Shown one piece after another: positions 18,402-26,303 of a stretch of 64,000 nucleotides of DNA (positions are counted from its first letter, which is position 1; every line of letters starts with the position of its first letter). Where the stretch lies: contig NZ_VLLI01000002.1 in the NCBI RefSeq assembly GCF_007830615.1, positions 1-64,000 of the forward strand, read 5' to 3'. Under the pieces are notes generated by a model. The model was not told the origin of the DNA and ran no database searches. It worked only from the letters and a program-made list of their open reading frames with translations. The stretch comes from Mucilaginibacter frigoritolerans (GTDB lineage Bacteria > Bacteroidota > Bacteroidia > Sphingobacteriales > Sphingobacteriaceae). Both the position numbers and the translations under genes were made by a program.

Positions 18402-18560
18402 GGTTTACAGCTACAAACAGACAAAAATGGTTGCAGTGAGTAATTCGGAGAGTCAAGACATTTCAGCTTAAAATAGCATTGACAACCAACGGGTTACGAC
18501 TAAAATTAGTTTCCCCTACGGGCTACAGAAAGCCTCCATTAAAATTTGGAGGCTTTTTTA
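18402..18560 (+). ncRNA. Candidate small RNA
   Basis: A promoter-like pair and a strong intrinsic terminator bracket about 155 bp without a reading frame, in a 890-bp space between genes. The 3' part has TTCCCCTACGG immediately before the terminator. No known RNA family is recognised, so this is inferred from signals only. Confidence 0.35.
18529..18559 (+). terminator. Strong rho-independent terminator
   Basis: AGCCTCCA (18531-18538) pairs perfectly with TGGAGGCT (18547-18554), extended by flanking A/T pairs and followed by six T. There is no coding gene upstream on this strand within 600 bp, which is what points to a non-coding transcript. Confidence 0.8.
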
Positions 18561-18823
18561 TGCGCTTAAATTCAGCTATTTATGTCGGAAGATTGGATGC
18601 CGCAAGTTTAGTTCGGCTAAGCTATGTATATTAGCCGGATTGCGAATACTTATTGACCCTATGAGCTATCGAATACAGTAGAAAGCAATCAATTTTAATG
18701 GGCGCGAGATAGTAAATTTTTATATTGCCCCATGATAATCAGTATTATTTAACTGCTTTTAAGCTTTGCAGTATTTTGTTATAACGTATCTATATAAACA
18801 ACTAGCATCATAAACCAAACCTA

Positions 18824-19747
18824 ATGAATAAGTTAGCGACTTATAATCAATTAAACAGATCCTTTCAAAAAAAGTACATTTTCAATTTTGGCTCAGAAGG
18901 GGGCTTCTATTCAGAATTTAACAATATGGTGTTTGGGATGATATATTGTTTAAAGAACAAATACCAGTTTGTTTTATATTCAAATAACTCGCAATTTAAA
19001 ATAAACAAAGGTTGGGAAGATTTTTTTGAACCATTTGTCGATACCGTAAATTCATCCTCTTTTCACAAACGTTTTAACAAAAGACTAAGAGCAAAAAAAA
19101 TAAAACTGAGACACTACCCTCAATGGTACTTTTTTAAGTTTTTTAATAAAGACACTTATTTAACACACGAATTATTCCATTCGTTTTTTAATAACGACTT
19201 TTATAAAGAACAGTTTGATTTCCCTGAACTCGGGATTAAAGGTAACCTCCGGGACGCATCATACGAGTTTGTTAAAATGATTTATAATTTTAACGACACC
19301 ACACAAAAAGAGATTCAAAAAAACATAGCCGGGTTAAATTTACCGGCAAAGTATGCTGCTATTCACGTAAGAAAAGGTGATAAAGATACTGAGTATGACA
19401 TTTTGCCAACCACCACTTATGTAGAAAAGCTGAATGAGCTATCGGATTTAAAAGACGTTTTTATATTTACCGATGATTATACAGTGATTGAATATTTGCA
19501 AACAGAATATCCAAACATCCGTTTCTACACCCTTACCAAACCAGAGGAACGCGGGTATGTACATCCCAATTTTTTGAAGTTAAAGCGCGCACAAAAGAAG
19601 ATCGATATGACTAAAGTATTTACTTCAATTGAACTACTTCGTGCCGCTGAAATTACCATCGGAGCATATACTACAAATCCGGGTATGTTTTTAAGTATGG
19701 CAATGCCCGAAGATAAGTTCGTTAGCGTACAAGGCTTTATGTGGTAA
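18824..19747 (+). CDS. Fucosyltransferase-like glycosyltransferase
   Basis: A 307-aa protein with the donor-binding signature HVRKGDKD (about residue 181) typical of GDP-fucose transferases with the HxRxGD motif (GT11/GT23-like), followed by FIFTDDYTVIEYL and a C-terminal GAYTTNPGMFLSMAMP loop. It likely adds fucose or a similar sugar to a surface glycan. No signal or membrane segment. Clearly more AT-rich than neighbours, like the following acyltransferase, which suggests acquisition by transfer as a small glycan-modification unit. Confidence 0.7.
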   Translation: MNKLATYNQLNRSFQKKYIFNFGSEGGFYSEFNNMVFGMIYCLKNKYQFVLYSNNSQFKINKGWEDFFEPFVDTVNSSSFHKRFNKRLRAKKIKLRHYPQWYFFKFFNKDTYLTHELFHSFFNNDFYKEQFDFPELGIKGNLRDASYEFVKMIYNFNDTTQKEIQKNIAGLNLPAKYAAIHVRKGDKDTEYDILPTTTYVEKLNELSDLKDVFIFTDDYTVIEYLQTEYPNIRFYTLTKPEERGYVHPNFLKLKRAQKKIDMTKVFTSIELLRAAEITIGAYTTNPGMFLSMAMPEDKFVSVQGFMW

Positions 19748-20014
19748 TAATTAACAGGAAATAAATTCAAAATTACTGCACTATTAGCAACCTTATAAGA
19801 GCCTGTTTAATTTTGTAACCGTTAGTTTTTTTTAGGATCTTACATCAAAAACCCTAAAATACCAGGAGGAAAATATTCTGATAAATTTGATGCACAGATA
19901 GCGGCTACTAAGAAATAGATTACTATATTCCATGCCATAAACAACAGATGTTAAAAGCCATTAAGGAAGACAATTCTACTTTAATAAGCAACAATAATCC
20001 AGGCATTCCTTTTA

Positions 20015-21118
20015 ATGAATTTTATTACAGATTTTAAAACCAAACTATTCAGCGAGATAAATTCCGTGCCTGAATCGTTAAATAGGAAATATTATCCTTC
20101 AATAGATGGCTTAAGGGGTTTGGCAATTTTGAGTGTAATTTTATATCACACGTCAGTAAATCATATCTGGAATGTATGGACGGATGGCACCATAGGTGTA
20201 CATGTTTTTTTTATAATCAGCGGTTTTTTAATAACAACTCTTTTGTTAAAAGAACGGGTTTTAAAAGGGAAAGTTTCCTTTAAAAACTTCTATATCCGAA
20301 GGGCATTAAGGATTTTTCCGGTGGCCTATTTATATATTTTTATACTTATAATTTTAGGATACTTATTTCATGCCCCGCTTACAGTTACCAATATTTTGAC
20401 CTCAGTACTTTACCTGAAAAATTTTCCAACAGCAAGCACCTGGCAAACCGGACACTTTTGGACTCTTTCTGTAGAGGAACAGTTTTACTTAATAGTTCCT
20501 TTTATACTCATTGCCAATACCAATAGATATATAAAAATAGTTATTGTACTTTTTATATTAGTACAAATTGTTGATTATGTTGGATTTAACAACATAGGCA
20601 TTTTTTATACAAACCGATTTGTTCATACTTTAACTTTTATCTTTTTAGCGCTGTTGGATAAAGGGAGCTTATACATATTTGTAGGTTCTTTATTTTCACT
20701 ACTGATTTTTAAAAAAATAATAGTAATTGAACGGTTCGAGAAACAATACTATTTGAGTGCCTTTTTGTTTCTATTTGCTGCATTGATTCATTTTGTTCAC
20801 CTAATTCCCAATATTCCCTATTTGTCACCTACAATATTTGCTATTTTAATGGGGTGGGTGATAACGATCAACTTATATGAAAATAACTTCTTAACAAAGA
20901 TTTTAGGTCACCCTATTTTGATTAAATTGGGTATTCTGTCTTATAGTCTTTATATCTGGCAGCAATTATTTACTACCAATCAGTTTTGGAGAGGGCAGTT
21001 TAAATATTCAGATTCAATTCCCTTAAATCTGGCTGTTCTGTTTATTGTTGCGTTTTGCTCATATTACTTTTTTGAGGTTAAATTCTTAAAGCTCAAAAAA
21101 CAATTCAAAGTAATTTAA
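20015..21118 (+). CDS. Membrane acyltransferase family 3 (OafA/YrhL type)
   Basis: A 367-aa integral membrane protein with about ten hydrophobic segments. It opens with YYPSIDGLRGLAILSVILYHT, the acyltransferase-3 signature with catalytic His, and continues with FFIISGFLITTLLLKER and FYIRRALRIFPVAYLY, all diagnostic. It would O-acetylate a surface polysaccharide or lipid-linked sugar from cytoplasmic acetyl-CoA. It ends near the last transmembrane helix without a SGNH extension. Located 267 bp after the glycosyltransferase and equally AT-rich. Confidence 0.92.
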   Translation: MNFITDFKTKLFSEINSVPESLNRKYYPSIDGLRGLAILSVILYHTSVNHIWNVWTDGTIGVHVFFIISGFLITTLLLKERVLKGKVSFKNFYIRRALRIFPVAYLYIFILIILGYLFHAPLTVTNILTSVLYLKNFPTASTWQTGHFWTLSVEEQFYLIVPFILIANTNRYIKIVIVLFILVQIVDYVGFNNIGIFYTNRFVHTLTFIFLALLDKGSLYIFVGSLFSLLIFKKIIVIERFEKQYYLSAFLFLFAALIHFVHLIPNIPYLSPTIFAILMGWVITINLYENNFLTKILGHPILIKLGILSYSLYIWQQLFTTNQFWRGQFKYSDSIPLNLAVLFIVAFCSYYFFEVKFLKLKKQFKVI

Positions 21119-21262
21119 AGCACTTTCTGGCCCAATTAAAAAAACAGGGAAATCCGAATAACTTCTAGTGTAACCCAAATAATCCATTCTGAACTGGATT
21201 GATCCAGATTTTTCCACAAAGTAATTCCCAAATAAGTTCAATATTTTTAATCCACAAGACTA

Positions 21263-21316
21263 TTGGGTGTGAACACTCGAAACATGATTCGGCCAAGCGG
21301 TGACCGAGCGGGAGTC
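21263..21316 (+). repeat. Dispersed two-hairpin repeat, copy A (degenerate)
   Basis: GGGTGTGAACACTC, then a spacer with ATGATTCGGCCAAG and a second degenerate hairpin with GGGAGTCC. It has the plan of copies at 46227, 48310 and 55263: a first stem GAGTGT..ACACTC and a second stem about 15 bp later. Confidence 0.5.
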
Positions 21317-21331
21317 CTAAAACAGTACCAA

Positions 21332-21793
21332 CTAAATATTAATTCCATAACCCACTTTAACTTTGTCCATTACAACATGGGTGTAAAAATGCTTAACATT
21401 AGGGTTATCCATGAGAAACCTTTTAGAAAATTCTTCATAATGTCGCATATCAACCGTATTTACAATTAACACAAAATCGTATGTTCCTGTAACATAATAA
21501 CATTGCATTACTTCTGTACAGGCTTGCATGGCAGCTTTAAAATTGTCGATGGCTTTTGAACTGCCAACTTCCAAAATCACATCTACCACACAAGTAATTC
21601 CAATGCCAACGGCCAATGGAGAAATGATAGAAACATCGGCTTCTATCATCTTATCATCACGAAGTCTTTTGAGCCTTCTTTGCACAGCACTTGTACTCAG
21701 ACTTACCAGTAAGCCAAGTTCTTCGGCAGTAGTTTTATTGTTTTGTTGCAACTGCCTGAGCAACTTTTTATCATACTCATCCAACTCTTGCAT
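21332..21793 (-). CDS. Lrp/AsnC-family transcriptional regulator
   Basis: A 153-aa regulator: N-terminal winged HTH (YDKKLLRQLQQNNKTTAEELGLLVSLSTSAVQRRLKRL) and C-terminal RAM ligand domain (MQACTEVMQCYYVTGTYDFVLIVNTVDMRHYEEF). Lrp-like proteins sense amino acids and act as oligomers on spaced sites. It is divergent from ridA and a class-V aminotransferase across 115 bp that carry three identical TATGCAT boxes, so it very probably regulates that amino-acid operon and itself. Confidence 0.93.
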   Translation of the reverse strand: MQELDEYDKKLLRQLQQNNKTTAEELGLLVSLSTSAVQRRLKRLRDDKMIEADVSIISPLAVGIGITCVVDVILEVGSSKAIDNFKAAMQACTEVMQCYYVTGTYDFVLIVNTVDMRHYEEFSKRFLMDNPNVKHFYTHVVMDKVKVGYGINI

Positions 21794-21908
21794 AATTTAC
21801 CCGTTAATGCGGCTAAAATTAGTCAAAATATGCATTTCCAATATCATTTTACCCAAATTATGCATCAGATTGATAGTAATTATGCATTGTATTTTAAAAC
21901 AGGTAAAA
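21794..21908. promoter_or_regulatory. Lrp operator region with three TATGCAT boxes
   Basis: TATGCAT occurs at 21829-21835, 21859-21865 and 21881-21887, with starts 30 and 22 bp apart, close to three and two DNA turns. The last two are preceded by AAT. Same-face spacing suits an Lrp oligomer wrapping DNA. The region separates the divergent regulator and ridA, and no other gene fits in it. Confidence 0.65.
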
Positions 21909-22292
21909 ATGAAACCAATAAACTCACATGAAGCGCCAAATGCAATTGGCCCCTATTCGCAAGCTATCAGAACTGGTAATTTATTATACTGTTCTGGTCA
22001 AACTCCGCTTGATACAGTTAGCATGAAAATAAAGACAGACGACATTGAAAGCCAAACGTTGCAGGTAATCAATAATTTAAAAACAGTGCTAAGCGAAGCG
22101 GGGCTTACACTTTCTGATGTTGTAAAGACAAATGTTTTTTTGAGTGATATGGGAAATTTCAAGAGAATGAATGTTGTTTATGCTGAATGTTTTGGCACTC
22201 ATAAACCAGCCCGGAGTACGGTAGCTGTAAAGGGATTACCATATAATGCTTTAATAGAAATAGAATGTATTGCCGAGATAAATACAAATTAG
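21909..22292 (+). CDS. ridA: RidA-family enamine/imine deaminase
   Basis: A 127-aa protein starting MKPINSHEAPNAIGPYSQAI, with the family signatures GPYSQA, CSGQTPLD, and C-terminal ARSTVAVKGLPYNALIEIECIA including the catalytic Arg. RidA hydrolyses reactive 2-aminoacrylate and other enamines released by PLP enzymes. The start at 21909 is chosen because it gives the exact family N-terminus; the open frame upstream overlaps the divergent Lrp gene. The PLP enzyme 60 bp downstream is the likely source of the enamine. Confidence 0.95.
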   Translation: MKPINSHEAPNAIGPYSQAIRTGNLLYCSGQTPLDTVSMKIKTDDIESQTLQVINNLKTVLSEAGLTLSDVVKTNVFLSDMGNFKRMNVVYAECFGTHKPARSTVAVKGLPYNALIEIECIAEINTN

Positions 22293-22352
22293 TTGAGCAT
22301 ACAAATGTCGATAGTATACCAATTAGTAAATAATTAAAAAATCAATAAAAAA

Positions 22353-23567
22353 ATGAATTCAATATTCACAAATCAAGAAATTTTAGCTTTTAGAAATGAA
22401 ACTGATGGCTGTAAAAATGTAATTCATCTAAACAATGCCGGGGCAGGTTTGATGCCAAATATTGTAACCCAGGTTCAGCTTGACCATATTAAACTTGAAT
22501 CGCAAGTTGGTGGTTATGAAGCCTCCGCATTAAGAGCATCTGAAGTACAAGATTTTTATATACAATGTGCAAAGTTGTTTAACTGCAGGTCCACAAACAT
22601 TGCTTTTACGGCAAGTGCAACAGATGCTTACACACGGGCTTTGTCTTCTATTCCATTTAAAGAAGGTGATATAATTCTCACTGACAATGATGATTTTGTT
22701 TCCAATCAAATACAATTTCTATCTCTCCAAAAACGATTAGGTGTAAAAATAGTAAGAATCAACAATGCTACAATTGGCGGTGTTGATTTGAATGACCTTG
22801 AAGAAAAACTAAAAACATTTCGGCCCAAACTACTTGCAATTACTCATATACCAACAAACTCTGGTTTAGTACAACCCGTAATTGAAATTGCCAAAATTTA
22901 CAACAACTATATTCAACAAAACGCCGACAAGACTTGGTATATTTTAGATGCCTGCCAGTCTGCCGGACAGATGAAACTAGATATAGCCGAATTACAATGC
23001 GATTTTATGAGTATTACTTGTCGTAAATTTTTGAGAGGCCCCCGTGGCACAGGTGCATTATATATATCAGATAAGGCATTAGAAATGGGTTTAGAACCTA
23101 TGTTTATAGATATGAGGGGAGCAGAATGGAAACAAAAAGATGAATATCAACAGCAACCAACTGCAATGCGTTTTGAAGATTGGGAATTTGCCTATTCAAC
23201 TTTATTAGGCACGGCAGCTGCAATCGAATATTGCCTAAACATTGGTGAAAATAAAATATGGCAACAGGTTAAATCATTATCAACAATTTTAAGAAACCAA
23301 CTCTCTCAAATTGACAAAGTAAGAGTGCTTGATAAAGGGCCGGAGACTGGCGGTTTGGTTACATTTCATGTACAAGGTTCTGACCCCAAATTTATAGTAA
23401 GTGAATTATTGAAAAGAAAAATTAACGTAGTGCCAAGTTACAGGGCATTTGGTATAATTGATTTTGATGAAAAAGGAATTGAATGGGCTGTAAGGGCATC
23501 TCCTCACTATTATAATACAATTGAAGAACTCGATATTTTCATTCAAAGTATTAAAGAAATTATTTAA
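22353..23567 (+). CDS. Class-V aminotransferase-fold PLP enzyme
   Basis: A 404-aa PLP-dependent enzyme of the cysteine-desulfurase/isopenicillin-N-epimerase group. HLNNAGAGLMP near the N-terminus, WYILDACQSAGQM with the PLP-binding Asp, and SITCRKFLRGPRGTGALYIS with the Schiff-base Lys are all seen. It probably carries out an elimination or desulfuration on an amino acid, producing an enamine handled by RidA. EgtE-like C-S lyases are among its relatives, but the substrate is not determined. Co-transcribed with ridA and followed by a terminator at 23657. Confidence 0.88.
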   Translation: MNSIFTNQEILAFRNETDGCKNVIHLNNAGAGLMPNIVTQVQLDHIKLESQVGGYEASALRASEVQDFYIQCAKLFNCRSTNIAFTASATDAYTRALSSIPFKEGDIILTDNDDFVSNQIQFLSLQKRLGVKIVRINNATIGGVDLNDLEEKLKTFRPKLLAITHIPTNSGLVQPVIEIAKIYNNYIQQNADKTWYILDACQSAGQMKLDIAELQCDFMSITCRKFLRGPRGTGALYISDKALEMGLEPMFIDMRGAEWKQKDEYQQQPTAMRFEDWEFAYSTLLGTAAAIEYCLNIGENKIWQQVKSLSTILRNQLSQIDKVRVLDKGPETGGLVTFHVQGSDPKFIVSELLKRKINVVPSYRAFGIIDFDEKGIEWAVRASPHYYNTIEELDIFIQSIKEII

Positions 23568-23656
23568 ACATTTGGACCGATAGAATAATGAGCCGCCGAT
23601 AACATTGGGGTTGGCTTTGCTGGGTAAGGATGGAATAATAATGAGCGTTTTTATGG

Positions 23657-23684
23657 AGGCTGTCTCAAAAGGGCAGTCTTTTTT
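23657..23684 (+). terminator. Rho-independent terminator of ridA operon
   Basis: AGGCTGTC (23657-23664) pairs with GGCAGTCT (23672-23679), with two G-T pairs, followed by six T. It lies 90 bp after the aminotransferase stop. Confidence 0.7.
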
Positions 23685-23761
23685 GTTTTGGGGTAGCTGT
23701 TAATTTACAGGCATAGTGGTTTAATTTACAAACTTTACACGGCAGCCAAGGCAAATAAAAC

Positions 23762-24952
23762 CTATCGGTTGAAAGTCATCACCCAATTTGTTTCCCACGT
23801 CTGGCCGGCGTCGTCAGAGAATGCCTGTTCAAAGCGGCTCGAGTTTGGGGTAATGGAGGAAAAGCCATTGCGAGACATAATAATTCTTCCCTGGAATTCT
23901 TCCTGGTCGTAGAACTGTCCCTGTCCGCGCGCAAACCTTCCTACCATGGGAACTGTCATGAACGGGTCTGAGCCACCATTTACCCAGTTCAGGCTCCACT
24001 GATGTGATTGTGGGTTGAAGAGCCGCAATCCAATACCTTCAATGTGCCCCGCCGGACCGCTGGCGTCGAGCTCCAAAAGACTTGCGCGTCCTCCCCATAC
24101 TTTGGTGACAACCGAAGTGCCGTTATAGTCGGTCCAGGTATCTGAACCGGTTAAAGGCTTTAGCAGGCGATGGATATGGGTCTTCCATACGCCAAAATTA
24201 AAGTCGAAATCGTGCGCACCATTGGCCGCGTTTGCGGCAAGGGGTAAGGGCATCTCATCGCCGGTGGATGTTTCTTTATCCCGCGTCAGTGTCGCCACAA
24301 AATTCGGCTCCCACGTTTTGCCGCCGTCATCTGAAAACGATTGTTCAACATGGTGAGAATCTGGAGTAATGTCCGACCAAACGAATCGAACAAAGATAGT
24401 CCGCCCGTTAAATGATTCCTGGTCGAAGAGTTCGCCCTGCCCATTCTTGAACTCGCCGATCTGAGGTTGATTTATTACCCCCTCTGCACTGCTGGCAAAG
24501 TACTGAGCCCACTGGTGCGCCTCGGGATGATACAGAAACAATGTGAGGCCTTCGAAATGCCCGGTAGAACCATCAGCCTCAATCTCCTCTAACTGCGCCC
24601 GGCCATTCCAAACCTTCCTGACGTGCACCGTTCCGTTCAGATCTACCCAGTCGTTAGAGCCCGTAAGCGGATGCAGGAGGCGGCGGATATGGGTCTTCCA
24701 TGTCCCTATGTTGAAATCAAAATCATGCTGGCCGTCGCGTTCCGCCTTAGCGTTTTCTTGAGCAGAACAATTGATTGCTGATGCAATAAACAGCATACTC
24801 AAAGCCAGAAAAAACTTCACAAGATATTTTGCTACAGGTGGCCTTTGATCCTCAACTTGAAATGTATTTCCTGAACTGTAAACAGATGGCACAATGTCGG
24901 TTTGTTCACTTATGATAATGCCCGATATAAGTTTTTGTTGTGATTTTTTCAT
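23762..24952 (-). CDS. Exported protein with tandem duplicated about 145-aa domain
   Basis: The protein holds two copies of one domain: HDFDFNIGTWKTHIRRLLHPLTGS (from about residue 79) and HDFDFNFGVWKTHIHRLLKPLTGS (from about 246), each ending in a run such as EQSFSDDGGKTWEPN. The repeats are homologous along their whole length. Conserved W and beta-rich pattern suggest a lipocalin-like barrel (DUF1579-like), function unknown. A signal peptide (FFLALSMLFIASAINCSAQ) begins only at residue 46, so translation may start at GTG 24820; the extra 44 residues from the ATG at 24952 look unrelated. An AraC gene lies 213 bp upstream on the same strand. Confidence 0.75.
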   Translation of the reverse strand: MKKSQQKLISGIIISEQTDIVPSVYSSGNTFQVEDQRPPVAKYLVKFFLALSMLFIASAINCSAQENAKAERDGQHDFDFNIGTWKTHIRRLLHPLTGSNDWVDLNGTVHVRKVWNGRAQLEEIEADGSTGHFEGLTLFLYHPEAHQWAQYFASSAEGVINQPQIGEFKNGQGELFDQESFNGRTIFVRFVWSDITPDSHHVEQSFSDDGGKTWEPNFVATLTRDKETSTGDEMPLPLAANAANGAHDFDFNFGVWKTHIHRLLKPLTGSDTWTDYNGTSVVTKVWGGRASLLELDASGPAGHIEGIGLRLFNPQSHQWSLNWVNGGSDPFMTVPMVGRFARGQGQFYDQEEFQGRIIMSRNGFSSITPNSSRFEQAFSDDAGQTWETNWVMTFNR

Positions 24953-25165
24953 TTCAACTAATTTTTTGACCTTGTTTTAATTTAATGCTGCAAGGTATTT
25001 CTTAAGCAATTTGAAAAATTGTACAAAATCGTCATCTGAAAACACAACCCGTATTTATTGAGTTTTTATAATAATAGTCAGAGGTAAATTGCATCCAATA
25101 GCAACCCCCTAGTTTTAAAGGCGTCGCAAATGACTTAATTTAGAAGGTTTTTGAATAGATTTTTT

Positions 25166-26023
25166 TTAAACGAACCAACCGCAGGGTAGGTATCCATCGA
25201 AGTCACGTTGTTTTCCGGTGTTGGAAAGGCCACTGTCAATTTTTGGGGAACTATTGGTTTCCCGGTCTGCCCGTTTGAAATATTGAAGCGGTTGCACCCC
25301 CGAAAATTCCTTGAACTCGCGGTTAAAGTGCGACTGATCATAATAATTGCAAGAATAAGCAAGGCTGGTCATCGTAGAGAATGAGCTTGAACAATAACTA
25401 TCTTTAACGGCCTGGAAACGGGAAATTCGTGCAAAGTACTTCGGAGGGAAACCTGCTATTGCTTTAAATCTTCTTTCAAATTGCTTAACAGACAGACCAG
25501 ACTCCTGCTGTATCGCCTGAATGTCTACAGAGCCGGCACTTTGCAATACTTTGTCAACGAAATATTTGAGTGGATCAACTTTATGGTGGGATGATTTCTT
25601 TGTAAGATAAGATGCAACGTGGGCAATGCGCTCCGGCGCATTGATCGCGCTATAAACCTGATCCGCCAGGTCTGTACCACCCTGTTGGAATAAAGCTGAA
25701 AAATCAAAAACACCATTTACCACTTCATCTGCCGGAATATTTAGCAGTTGATTTATAGCGTGTGGAAATAAACGCACACCAAAAAAACCTACTTTATTTG
25801 CTACATCAAATTTACCATGTATAGAATGCTGAAAACGGATGCGCGCACTTTGCGCAGAATAGCTTTGAAAACCTTCGTTGTATTGAAAGATAATTTCAGG
25901 ACAGCTATCCGCCATCAGATAATAGTCTTTGGGAACAGATTCATCAGGGTTACTTTCTAATGTCCAAAAGCATTGCACTAAATCCTTTAGATGCAGCGGA
26001 GGAGGAAATATTTTGTAATCCAT
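25166..26023 (-). CDS. AraC-family transcriptional regulator (DUF6597-type N-terminus)
   Basis: A 285-aa regulator. The N-terminus (YKIFPPPLHLKDLVQCFWTLES ... DSCPEIIFQYNEGF) is the ligand domain found in a common bacterial AraC subgroup, and the C-terminus carries the HTH pair (DIQAIQQESGLSVKQFERRFKAIAG, then SLAYSCNYYDQSHFNREFKEFSG). Upstream of the duplicated-domain protein in the same direction, a possible target. Confidence 0.92.
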   Translation of the reverse strand: MDYKIFPPPLHLKDLVQCFWTLESNPDESVPKDYYLMADSCPEIIFQYNEGFQSYSAQSARIRFQHSIHGKFDVANKVGFFGVRLFPHAINQLLNIPADEVVNGVFDFSALFQQGGTDLADQVYSAINAPERIAHVASYLTKKSSHHKVDPLKYFVDKVLQSAGSVDIQAIQQESGLSVKQFERRFKAIAGFPPKYFARISRFQAVKDSYCSSSFSTMTSLAYSCNYYDQSHFNREFKEFSGVQPLQYFKRADRETNSSPKIDSGLSNTGKQRDFDGYLPCGWFV

Positions 26024-26216
26024 TTAAAGCAAATTATAAAGTGAATGCCATCTCGGGTTGATTATATCTGTGCCTATTCAACATTTATTTAAATTTATAA
26101 AAGATAAGTGAATCATACACTATACTTTACGTATTATTCTAAGTATATCTGCTGTAGGATGACATCTGCCAACGCCGTTACAATTTTTGTGAAAATTAAT
26201 GAATTGCTAAAAGCCG

Positions 26217-26250
26217 CTAAAAGAGTTCGAGACCCTTACCCTACGACGAC
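26217..26250 (+). repeat. tRNA-T-arm-like motif, copy 2 of 2, next to a terminator
   Basis: GAGTTCGAGACCC followed by TTACCCTACGACGA, five bases before a terminator stem. It resembles 1427-1460 in sequence and in setting. No full tRNA can be folded. Confidence 0.3.
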
Positions 26251-26254
26251 AAAA

Positions 26255-26283
26255 CTGCTTTACGAAAGTAGAGCGGCTTTTTT
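26255..26283 (+). terminator. Rho-independent terminator
   Basis: CTGCTTTAC (26255-26263) pairs with GTAGAGCGG (26268-26276) around a GAAA tetraloop and is followed by six T. No coding gene lies upstream on the plus strand nearby, so it may end a short non-coding transcript; with the A run on its other side it may also end the beta-galactosidase transcript. Confidence 0.7.
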
Positions 26284-26303
26284 GACATCTGACCTGTGGT
26301 AGC

